Shown piece by piece: positions 34,190 to 43,870 of a stretch of 64,000 nucleotides of DNA. Below the pieces are notes generated by a model. It did no database searches, had not been told where the DNA came from, and saw only the letters and a program-made list of their open reading frames with translations. This DNA is from Escarpia spicata (taxonomy: Eukaryota; Annelida; Polychaeta; Sabellida; Siboglinidae): NCBI GenBank assembly GCA_963995525.1, contig OZ023213.1, positions 48,364,587 to 48,428,586 of the forward strand, read 5' to 3'. A program made the position numbers and the translations under genes. Every line of letters starts with the position of its first letter. Position 1 is the stretch's first letter.

Positions 34190-34240
34190 CTTCAATCCAG
34201 GCCCCGTCATTGACGCAATATATCTTAACCCTGTAGGTGA
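34190..34240. repeat. Dispersed repeat fragment beside aldolase exon 2 donor
   Basis: TTCAATCCAGGCC...CATTGACGCAATAT begins about ten bases after the exon 2 donor and matches 36,368-36,405. Confidence 0.45.
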
Positions 34241-34948
34241 CCAATGGTAAACTTCCACGGTGTACACAATTTGGAGCTATTTGTAGGGGTGCTTTTAAAA
34301 AATCACAACTTCGCTAATATGTATTGCAAAAATATGATTTAGCTATAATTTTGTTAACAAAAAGACCCTTTATTATTATGCAGTGATGATATTTGCATAA
34401 CATCAAATAATCATGAAGATATAACTGTTTATATAAAATAAATGCAAATTTTTTCACCCTACTACTAGCTAATTTCCGAGTGGTTGTATGTGTCAATGTC
34501 CAATTGGAGAAATGTAGCCAAGTATATAAGCTAATGAGTACAGAAAAAAATTAATCAAATATACTCAGAAGGTTTTTTTATATGAATTGTTTTAGGTAGA
34601 CCCATGTAAAATTTATACTGTTCTTCATAAACGTCAGAACGAGGGTAAAGTAGAAACCCAAGTTTGCCCAGTGACAAAATAATTATTGTGCGGTTGTATG
34701 TTCATGCATGCTATGTGACAAATGTAGCTGTACATTTCAGCTGCGTGATAACGAAAACTAGACTCAAATATATTCAGAACTTTTCATTTTATTGTATTCG
34801 TAGAACGTTCAAATACAACCAATACGGCAATAGGCCTCGTAGGCCTACCGTTGCGCGTACATGACGTATCTATTATCAATTTCCTTACATATAAATAAAG
34901 TAAGTAATACCTACAGTTCCTAATTACACACATATATATGTCATCAGG

Positions 34949-35461
34949 TTATAGGACATGTTGTATTTGAATTCTGAATGCATCGTATCCTTCTCTGGCG
35001 GACCGAGTAGGCCAGTCGAATCGGCCTAAGTCCGGGTGGAAGACAGTGATGTCTGGCTCGCCAGCAACTTGCATATTATCCACTTCAAAACAGCCCCCAA
35101 AGTCTGTGTAACTGTCTGAACTAGTATAATAACTTGATCCACAAATACTGTCATGTATTTTGCTGATATATTGCCGCGGACATTTGAAATAATTCAACTT
35201 ATATAATCGAAGCGAGACAAAAAACATGGCAGATTTTCGTCGTGATGGAATGAAACCAGCATCAACAAGAAGACGTTTTAGAGCCATGTGCTGATTGGCT
35301 GTCCGTTGACGTAAATTTATTTGGATAGACCAATCGTTGGGCTTTCCATCAGTATCTCCATTTCCCTGTTTAGACCATATGATTGGGAATGTAAAATCCT
35401 GACGCAGAACGTTACGTAGTAAAATCGGCCATATTTGGGCATCTACTACTACAACATTTTA
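34949..35461 (-). CDS. Unassigned 112-170 aa open frame in aldolase intron
   Basis: A minus-strand frame is open for about 170 codons to a stop at 34,949-34,951, with the first ATG at 35,285-35,287 (112 aa). Residues look coding-like and of normal complexity, e.g. 'ILLRNVLRQDFTFPIIW', 'MALKRLLVDAGFIPSRRKSA' and 'GEPDITVFHPDLGRFDW'. An AGCCAATCAG (CCAAT-box-like) sequence is just upstream of the ATG. I recognise no family. It may be a transposon-derived ORF, an exon of an antisense gene, or chance. Confidence 0.3.
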
Positions 35462-35679
35462 AAGCTTGGTTGTGATTTGCTATTACTGAATCATGACGCG
35501 ATAAACTCATTGATAAAAATGCCACAGGAAGAATAATAATTCAGCTTTCCAATGATACCTCGCATTCCCCTGTCAGTTACTAGTGACGGAAACAAATTTT
35601 TTTTGAAAAGAGTAATACTGAATTGGGCCGAAAATCGGCCGGGAGCAGTTTTGCACTGATCGCACAGGCCGAATTCGGC

Positions 35680-35895
35680 CCAGTGGTCACCTGTAGGGTT
35701 AACAAATGACCCACACAAATTTCACAAATATGCCCGAAGGGCGTGTAAGTGTGGCATCTGGCACGCACAAATTCAGTTGATGCATCCTAAAAATTAATTT
35801 AATTTAAATTATTACTGATAATAGTATAGGCAATAATGAAATTTGCTACCAATCGGAATCGGACGGCACTTTTTAAATGAAAGTTTACTTTCCGG
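35680..35895. repeat. Dispersed unknown repeat, copy A
   Basis: 'AAATGACC...GAAGGGCGTGTAAGTGTG...CAAATTCAGTTGA' matches 36,410-36,495. Its right part ('GATAATAGTATAGGCAATAA', 'GGAATCGG', 'GCACTTTTTAAA') matches 40,785-40,860. The complete element is unknown. Confidence 0.55.
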
Positions 35896-36366
35896 ATTGT
35901 CCAGAATCATTCCGGAAATACACGTAAAATTACAGTATTACGGCGAGGGATGAAAATATTACGGATTCTTTCGTTGTCACAATGATCGTCAATCACTTCT
36001 GTACTCCTCAAATTTAGCTTCACTTTATTGAACAGGTGGCAGCATATATACACTGCTTGTTGTGACATGGTTTTACATTCGATTTGTTACAAGGTTATTG
36101 CCTTACAAAATACCGTTTGTGAACTAGTTTTGTCCACAACATAGTTTAAATTTGTGTCAGATTTTTATTGCTAACATAAAACTCAAAATCTTCCTTTTCG
36201 GGCCACATGGAACTACTCAGGTATGATTGCATAATAATTTTTAATAATAAAAAAATGCGCTCCCAGTTTTTCAGAAAAACACTGATTTTTTAATTTTAAT
36301 GCTAGCAACAGGTGTTCTTCATATGAACTCTAATGGTGGTTGCACTAGTCAGGCTGACTTTCAGCG

Positions 36367-36510
36367 TTCAATCCAGGCCACGCCCTTGCGCCATTGACGC
36401 AATATTTAAACAAATGACCTGCCAAAATTTCATGAATGTGCCTGAAGGGTACGTAAATGTGATATCTGGCGCAGACAAATTCAGTTGACATGCCCTAAAA
36501 ATAAATCTAC
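36367..36510. repeat. Dispersed unknown repeat, copy B
   Basis: Shares its left part with 34,190-34,240 and its right part with copy A at 35,690-35,800. No coding capacity. Confidence 0.5.
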
Positions 36511-38066
36511 ATTAATTGACGAGGCAAACCCTTAAGGGCAGACATGGCAGCTTAATAGGGTATTTTTTATTTTGATAATTATGGCAAACTTATCTATCCA
36601 GCAAGAAAGAGTAGCTCATGGGGAGTAAAAAATATACTGAACTTTTTTCACTCCGACCCACCATTGCCATGGTAACGAACAAAATGGCTGCCATAATGAG
36701 AAAATATAGCAAACTTTGTCCATGGTCCCCAGCCATTACTATAGAAGATACAATCATAATTCTTTCACTATCACACTTAGACTGCCTGGTATTACACAAC
36801 TACAACTTGATATTTAAAATATTAGTAAATTATATATTGTTAAATTTTTTTAAAATTTTGACAAAAATTTCGATGTTTTTTCGTTAAAAATACCTCTATA
36901 ACAAAATAATTATACAACTTATTTCAAATATCAGGTTGTAGTTGTGTGCAGAAAGTAATGCTGAATACAATGATGTAAACATGATTGGCATAACTTTAAT
37001 ACTGCCAGAGTTGTACGGAGCACAAATCCAAAAAAATGCATTTTCTGTAAATGGCCGCCGAAGATTGAATAACAATTAGGCAATGATTTTGGGAATTGTT
37101 TTATCATTATTAATATTATGAAGTAAAAACTGAAGTGTCATGCATCTAATAACACCAATGAGGATTGATGGCGATTGATTAATATGAAGAACAGGACTGT
37201 AGCATTCATGTGCTGGTCCTTCCTCCTCCTCCTTGGGGACACTCCACCGTCTGAAGAAGGCCACTTATGCGAGCCAAGTCAATCATGCACCAGTGAAGAG
37301 ATGAAGCTTAAATGAAATATATCATGTGTCAATAACAAAATGCTTACTGGAAATTAGTGCTGGTTCGATATTCGATATATCGAAGTATCGCGATACTTGT
37401 GAAAGTTCGATACCGATACTTCATGGTATCGCGATACTTCGATATTTTGGTATCGAACGGCCACAGTTCGATATTTCGATACCTTCGATACTTTGTCGAT
37501 ACCTATACTTCGATATCGAGTCCATTCGACGTCGATGCGAAGACGTAACATCGTTTTCGAAGACGAAGTTACGGCCGGATGTACGGAAAGTACGGTTACT
37601 CCGCTGTGGGCTTCGCTTCCTAACTTGACAGGGTTGACTACGTTGTATGTATTAGGCCGCTTAGGCATGGTTCTTTAAAAAAAAACAATAAAATGTAACA
37701 TCTCAGTGGTTTTATAAAGCTTTATTGTGGAGTCAGTTTCCAAAAAAGTCTATATAATAATTATTTGAGTGCGATCTCAGCTTAGCCTCGATTATTCAAG
37801 CCTCGTTACGACGTTGGGTGGCACTACCTTTTGTTTCACCACTTTACCTTGCCCACTCTACAGCGTCCCAAAAACACACAACATTCCAGTAATTTAAAGA
37901 GTGTTTATTGCACGCATTAGTATTCATGAATCTAGTTTAATATAAAAATAATAATATAAATAATTATTCAAGCGCGACATACTAGACTCGTTTACCCTGG
38001 TTCCGTTTGGTGGCGCTATGTTTTGCTGTTTGATGGCGCCACCGTTTGCCGTACTCGCTCAACCAA

Positions 38067-38237
38067 GATGAACGACAAAATGTCAAAACGCACATCGTCA
38101 ATTTGGCAGTTTTTTTTAACAAATACGGAAACACTGTAGAGTGTCTACTATGCCAGAAACGCTCCCCCCAAACTAGTGGGGGAAATACATCGAATTTGAC
38201 GAAACATGTCACTGTCCATCATCCAAGAGACTACTAA
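38067..38237 (+). pseudogene. BED zinc-finger N-terminus of hAT transposase
   Basis: ATG at 38,067 starts MNDKMSKRTSSIWQFF, the aromatic start of a BED finger. A run of eight T at 38,110-38,117 shifts the frame. The other frame continues with 'CLLCQ', 'NTSNLTKHVTVHHP', the Cys and His zinc ligands, to a stop at 38,235-38,237. In hAT transposases this DNA-binding finger precedes the catalytic region, which is absent here. Confidence 0.8.
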
Positions 38238-38878
38238 AACATGATGATTTAACTTAAGGAAGTCGTGGTAACAGTAACACTAAGTGACTAACAACAACGT
38301 CAACGAGAACGACGTGTTCCATCAAAATTTTCGTCAGAAACCAAGCAATGGACATTTAGTAGTAGTAACAGTTGAAGTGAATCACCATCGGTTGCAGAGT
38401 CTACTGCGGCGTCAGCGTCAAGAAGTGACGTACGCGATGTGACTACCAGTTTTATTTATTTATTATTACTAGGTCTAGGACTAGGTCTAGGTATTCTATT
38501 GCTATTGTCTGTAATACTGTATTGTTTTAATGTTACATTACAATTACTTTTACAACATTAATAAATTAGAATTAAATAATTACAATTTACAACTGTTATT
38601 TGGTTATTGAAATAAAATGAAAATTGCATATTAATCGTTGTTTGCATAACTATATCAATTAGTATGTATCAATGGTTAAGTTGAAAATTAAATAGGTGTA
38701 CTGTATAGACTACTATAGTTCCCAATAGACGCTCAGAGCGTGTGCTAAGACTTTGGTGCATGACCATTTGTTTCTCAAAAGTGGTACCAGGCAACACTTT
38801 TTCAAACACACATAGTCAGCAGTGCACATCTACCAAACTGACTGATACAACATCAACACATGACAAGAATGCAACATG

Positions 38879-39078
38879 TTTAACAAGATTTAACAAGATT
38901 GCCATCCAGAGAATTAACTCTAGATGGCAGGTGGACAAGGAAGCCCTTTGGCTTATCGAGAGTCCAACCCTTTTATCTACATATATCCAGCCCTTCTGAG
39001 GTATGTGTCAATTTTATTTTTAAACATATTCACATTACTAGCACCCACACAATCAGGAGATAATCTGTTCCATTCAGC
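38879..39078 (-). mobile_element. CR1-like LINE 3' fragment inside hAT element
   Basis: 200 bp nearly identical to the 3' ends at 22,168-22,365 and 50,640-50,845, with the decamer tail TTTAACAAGATTTAACAAG at the left. It is severely 5'-truncated. It postdates the hAT element it interrupts. Confidence 0.88.
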
Positions 39079-39686
39079 TAAAGGCACACATGCACACTAT
39101 GAATGACCTATCAAGCATTTGCAAGGTGGTGCTAGCAACAGTATTGCCATCAGTTATGTCTAGCATGCATTCACTCATGAAAAATCTACTTTTATAGATG
39201 TTTCCCTTATGAAAAACAGTGTGTGCTTCTATGCCACTAGTTTAGATAGATAGTGTGTTTCTATTGGGATCTATACTGTATATGAATTAGACTTACAACG
39301 TAAGTATCGAAAAAAATTCTGGTATCGATCGATATCAAAGAATTCTGGTATCGAACCAGCACTACTGGAAATGTACTGTGCATGCATGCATGTGTTCTTG
39401 TACATGTATACAAATAAATATTTATGAGTGCGTGTGCACACATGTGTGCGTAATGTGCAACAACATAATTAGCATATGAGTATGAGGTAAAGTTGATTAA
39501 TAAGTGTTTTTATTAATAAAGTAAAGATATCAAAATATTCATAGACCATAACTGTAAGGCTGAAATCTAAAGCTAAGTAGTAACTGACATAAAAACTTAG
39601 TCATGACATGACATATATATAGTTAAATTGTCTAACTTGTTTACACGGAAATATGACATCTAAACAAATAATTATGTAAGACTTAC

Positions 39687-39726
39687 CATATCTGACTGTC
39701 GCATCCATGCCTTTCTGGCTTTAGGA
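39687..39726 (-). CDS. Predicted minus-strand gene, exon 2
   Basis: On the minus strand AAGTTATGCAG precedes a 40-nt segment ending ATG|GTAAGTCT, a perfect donor. Combined with the two bases left by the exon at 39,931-40,043 it reads RPKARKAWMRQSDM in phase 0. No further exon could be assigned. Product unknown, basic. Confidence 0.35.
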
Positions 39727-39930
39727 CTGCATAACTTTCATTTTAATCTCACTGCACGATGCAGATCTCTGCGACTGTTTAACCGCCGGCTTCCCCGCCG
39801 TCTCCGGGCATCGCAGTCGGCGCTAAGGCCTAAGCCGGCGTCTGCAGTGGCTACGCGCGGCTGCGTTTCCGTCGAAATACGCTGTTTTGCCACCAATAAA
39901 TCATGTTACGCGCGTACATCCTACAGTTAC

Positions 39931-40043
39931 CGAGCCTTCCATTTCTTTTTCTGCCCAAACGCATGCTTTGCGACAAATTTATAACGTTTGCAATCAACAA
40001 GATTCATGCTGATTTCGTCAAAACTTTTGCTGGACGCCATCAT
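39931..40043 (-). CDS. Predicted minus-strand gene, exon 1
   Basis: ATGATGGCGTCC (YY1-like start context) at 40,043 on the minus strand opens 37 codons containing 'SFDEISMNLVDCKRYKFVAK' and a basic end, finishing GGCTCG|GTAACT in phase 2. It joins in frame to a 40-nt segment at 39,687-39,726. The surrounding 39,770-40,270 region is CpG-rich compared with its flanks, which suits a promoter. The gene would lie antisense in the 7.3-kb aldolase intron. Family not recognised. Confidence 0.38.
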
Positions 40044-40260
40044 TGTTTACACCCGGAAATAGCAACATGGTGAATTGTGGTAGAAACGCCACGCGTCTCA
40101 CGCCATATATGGAATTATCCGGGTCACCGCAGGTCACGAGCATGGCGGAACATCCCGATGCTGACGTGTCACAATGACGAACGCCAAATAAGGAGATAGT
40201 CGGTTGAATTGTGCTTCCATATATTAGGATTTCCCGGAAATACGGGTCAAAGGGCGGGAA
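40044..40260. promoter_or_regulatory. Possible bidirectional promoter
   Basis: A CpG-rich interval lies between the minus-strand ATG at 40,043 and a plus-strand ATG at 40,260 that opens about 46 codons (to 40,400). It contains CGTCA half-CRE sites and GGAA cores in both orientations. Inferred from position and composition only. Confidence 0.25.
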
Positions 40261-40779
40261 TGCCGTCTAGACAAGCAGTTAGAGGATGGATTGGCGGTTC
40301 TATTCGTACTAAACAAGATGGTGTACGTCAAAAGTACGGCAGCGTTACTAAGGTCTATACGTCGCGTATTATCGAACACATTCCGCGTCTTGAGAACTAA
40401 AACAGGATTTATTAATTGATAGGGGCTCACTTTATTAACGAGAAACATGATTTAGAGGTATGAAATTGTTATAAAAGTGAACTTTATTGATAGAACACAT
40501 ACAAAGCTATCGGAATATGGCAAAAACATATTTTGTGTATATTTTTCAAAATACGACATTTCAGCTGCCGTGTCTGGCCTTAATTTATTCGATATTTTGT
40601 AGGTATTTGTGTGCAATATAGCTAAGACACAATAGCAAGTAATTATTATGTCATCGTTCTGGCTGATGATGTAGCGTACCGCGCTATCTACTGCTAATTC
40701 CACTCAAATCCACTAGGCATACAACTATCTGCCAGAGCGTGCACGAAAGGTATTACACATAAACATTCATTGGAAATTA

Positions 40780-40865
40780 AAATTATTACCGATAATAGTA
40801 TAGGTAATAACGAAATTCGCTACCAAGTGGAATCGGGATGCACTTTTTAAACAAAATTTTACTTT
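40780..40865. repeat. Dispersed unknown repeat, copy C
   Basis: 'AATTATTACCGATAATAGTA' to 'GCACTTTTTAAA' closely matches 35,809-35,880. No coding capacity. Confidence 0.55.
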
Positions 40866-41050
40866 GTTGTCTTTGCCCACACCCCAAAATATCCATGAAA
40901 ATTGGCCATATATTTTCAGTCCCTGCCATAGGTGCAATGTTTGAAAAAATGTACCCCTTTTATAAGCTACATGAGCCCTTGGCCCACTTGTCCAAGATCC
41001 TAGGTTGAACCCTCAAAGTTGGTGGTCTGCTAAAAAAACTGGTTGTCTAC

Positions 41051-41203
41051 TTAACAGTACAAGTTTGTTATTGTTTAGTATGTTGACGGTCTTGAATCTC
41101 TTTAACAGTACAAGTTTTTTATTGTTTAGTATGTTGACGGACTTGAATCTCTTTAACAGTACAAGTTTTTTATTGTTTAGTATGTTGACGGTCTTGAATC
41201 TCT
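41051..41203. repeat. 51-bp tandem repeat, three copies
   Basis: TTAACAGTACAAGTTT...GACGGTCTTGAATCTC recurs at 41,051, 41,102 and 41,153 with very few changes. The open frames over it are artefacts. Confidence 0.92.
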
Positions 41204-41239
41204 GAGTTGGCAGTAACTTCAAACACTGAGCACTTACAG

Positions 41240-41490
41240 TTGTGACCATGTCACATTTATAGAACGATTTTCAGTGGACTGGGTTAACCACATACACCTC
41301 TTCATGATCATGTACAGCTTCATATCAAATTCACAACAATAATATATTAAACAAGTGATAAATAAAAACAAACAATGTCATTACAATTCTAAAACATCAA
41401 TAAATTTACCAACTCCAGGAAGAAAATGAAAAATTACATAATTACAGTCAATTTACCAATAAAATATTTACACTTATGCAGGCATATAGA
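41240..41490 (-). mobile_element. LINE 3'-UTR fragment abutting aldolase exon 3
   Basis: GTGACCATGTCAC, CAATTCACAACAATAA, ATTTACCAA and TTAT(T/G)CAGGCATAT occur in the same order as in the LINE 3' end at 31,950-32,260. The fragment ends only about 20 nt before the exon 3 acceptor, so it probably supplies part of the branch-point region. Confidence 0.6.
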
Positions 41491-41508
41491 TGTGAGCGTG
41501 TTATGCAG

Positions 41509-41775
41509 GCACCATGGGCAAGCGGCTGGCAGCCATCAATGTAGAGAATGTGGAAGAGAACAGGCGACAGTATCGCCAGCTGCTGTTTGGCGCGGGCAAG
41601 GAGCTGAGCAAGCACATCAGTGGTGTGATCCTCTTCCACGAGACCTTCTACCAGAAGGCCGACGATGGCACACCCTTCGTGAAGATGCTTAATGACAACA
41701 ACATTATCCCTGGCATCAAGGTCGACAAGGGTGTTGTGTCACTGGCCGGCACTGATGGGGAGAGCACCACTCAAG
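41509..41775 (+). CDS. Aldo: Aldolase exon 3 (residues 40-128)
   Basis: Acceptor TTATGCAG at 41,508 and donor CAAG|GTACGT at 41,775. The 267 nt complete the split Gly codon and encode '[15 protein letters not shown]', '[16 protein letters not shown]' and 'GIKVDKGVV', including catalytic Lys110 (Lys107 in rabbit numbering). The exon ends after the Gln of 'STTQ', leaving one base of the Gly codon (phase 1). From memory, vertebrate genes split this segment into exons of 212 and 55 nt, whose sum is 267. Confidence 0.97.
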
Positions 41776-42056
41776 GTACGTGTTGTTGCTGGGTTATTCT
41801 GCTACATTCCTTCATCTACTGTAGGCAGGCCCCTGATTATACGTGTGTAAAGGCCGGGATACACTGGCACTTTTCAGCAGACCAGGCTCAACCCAACTGC
41901 AGTGTACACACTATACCGACTGGGTCATACTTATAGTCGATGTGATGTCATTTCTAATCACTTGACAATTTTCTGCTACATTGGGGCTAGTCGGTGTCAG
42001 TCTGACATATTAAATAAAAAGTTTTCAGGTTTATGTGATTATGACATCACACGGTA

Positions 42057-42512
42057 CTATGTACACTCACTACTGTGTACACTGTATGTAGTGCTATGTA
42101 CCAGGTACACTGTATGTAGTGCTATGTACACTGTATGTAGTGCTATGTACACTGTATGTAGTGCTATGTACACTGTATGTAGTGCTACGTACACTGTATG
42201 TAGTGCTATGTACACTGTATGTAGTGCTACGTACACTGTATGTAGTGCTACGTACACTGTATGTAGTGCTATGTACACTGTATGTAGTGCTACGTACAGT
42301 GTATGTAGTGCTACGTACACTGTATGTAGTGCTACGTACACTGTATGTAGTGCTATGTACACTGTATGTAGTGCTATGTACACTGTATGTAGTGCTATGT
42401 ACACTGTATGTAGTGCTATGTACACTGTATGTAGTGCTATGTACACTGTATGTAGTGCTATGTGCACTGTATGTAGTGCTATGTACACTGTATGTAGTGC
42501 TATGTACACTGC
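42057..42512. repeat. 21-bp minisatellite in aldolase intron
   Basis: About 21 copies of GTACACTGTATGTAGTGCTAT, with T/C variation in the last two bases. Both strands stay open because the unit is seven codons; the 150-210 aa frames are artefacts. Confidence 0.95.
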
Positions 42513-43709
42513 AGTCTGGTTTGATCCGGTCTAGTCAGGTCGAGTGTAAAGTGCCAGAGTATCCCAGCTTGACAGGATCTAGCACTCGGTCACATCTTTG
42601 TCTTAATGTGAACTATTTAATGATGGTCATATCAGTAATCTGACCTTGAGGGCAAATATATATTATCCAATCTGTAAATTGTTTGTAATGTGAAATGTTG
42701 AATAGTTGTTCCTGGTGACTGTCTCATGCTCAAACTTTGCTGGTGTTTCACAGATATAATATATATATCTATATAGAGTCTGGTTATACTGTGGCTTTTT
42801 GCATTTTTCAGAACCTCCTTAAATTTAATGCCTGATCCTCATCCTGCTTAGTGATGGTTTTTACTTTGAGTTTATCTTGGTGGTATGTTCCCCCTGAACT
42901 GGGAAAACTTGTGCTGAAAAACTTTTGAGGTGCTGCATGAATGACTTTCATTGGACATATCTTCTGAAAAACAAAAACAATTGTCAGCCAGTTGTGAACT
43001 AGTGGTTTTGCAGTAACGCAGATGATAATAAATAAAATAAATTAGTTGGTATCTCGTGTGTCCACAAAGCATTTAATTAAAAAGTGGATGAAATATGTTG
43101 TGGAGGAACGTTACAAAATCTAATATTGGAAGTGTGTGACATAAAGTTTGTTGCTTTGGGTTACGATCTGGTTAACTCTTGAGTGGCAGTAATGTGCATG
43201 ACGCTTGTTTCACAGCCATGCGTCAGTCTTCCTGCACCCTGTAGTCACATATATATATATCTCTCTCATTATCTGTATATATATATTGTTTTGGTTGCTT
43301 TTATTTCTAAAGTTTGTGTTGTACTAATGCCAACGATTTGATAGACCTGCATTGTTTTCGCCATCTTGTGAACAATCTGTTTTGTGTCCCCAGAAATAAT
43401 GTTATTTCTGGCTAATTATTATCTTATGTAATCTTGTCAGTCTGACTAACATGGAATTTAAAAACATAATTAGCAGAAGATGAAAGCATTGGTTAAAAAA
43501 ATTCCGCTATGACAAATGAACTACTTGGAGTAAGGGGGTGGTTGGAAACACGATGCAGGTCTATCAGAAATAACATGTTCCGCGATAGAAGACAAGCTTA
43601 ACTAATCACAAGACTTGACCTGTGAGTGTAAATACCATTCAGAGAGAGTCTCGAATCTAGTGCCTTGTTTACGTGTTATTGATTTCTTGGCGTACCATGA
43701 CTATTTCAG
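42513..43709 (+). other. Aldolase intron 3, right part
   Basis: AT-rich intron with small TA/TCTC microsatellites near 43,250 and no further exon seen. Confidence 0.6.
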
Positions 43710-43870
43710 GTCTTGATGGATTGGGTGAACGGTGCAAACAGTATGCGAAAGATGGCGCTAAGTTTGCCAAGTGGCGGTGTGTGTTGAAGATAGGGCCCAA
43801 CGAGCCGTCGCGCTTGGCACTCATCGAAAATGCGAATGTTCTTGCACGTTACGCGTCTATTTGCCAGCAG
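43710..43870 (+). CDS. Aldo: Aldolase exon 4a, mutually exclusive (residues 129-182)
   Basis: Acceptor GACTATTTCAG and donor CAG|GTACTT. The exon encodes 53 residues after the split Gly, with '[11 protein letters not shown]' carrying catalytic Lys149 and Arg151 (Lys146 and Arg148 in rabbit numbering) and ending '[14 protein letters not shown]'. It is 161 nt, entering phase 1 and leaving phase 0, exactly like exon 4b at 46,013. The two proteins differ at 12 of 53 positions. Third-position GC is 30/53 here against 39/53 in 4b, so 4a looks less optimised for high expression (hand count). No stop or lost splice site is visible, so it appears functional. Confidence 0.93.

Larger units (their letters stand above)
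37355..39364 (+). mobile_element. hAT-type DNA transposon with 8-bp target duplication
   Basis: The element starts and ends with a 16-bp terminal inverted repeat TAGTGCTGGTTCGATA. It is flanked by perfect 8-bp duplications CTGGAAAT at 37,347-37,354 and 39,365-39,372, as expected for hAT. Subterminal DNA at 37,370-37,480 is packed with inverted copies of TATCGCGATACTTCGATA-like words, plausible transposase-binding sites. Inside is a BED zinc-finger remnant but no catalytic domain, so it is non-autonomous. A CR1 3' end is inserted at 38,879-39,078. Total 2,010 bp. Confidence 0.9.

Noticed and set aside
41902..42643. 150-210 aa frames with Tyr-Thr-Val-Cys repeats
   Set aside because: They translate the 21-bp minisatellite within an aldolase intron.
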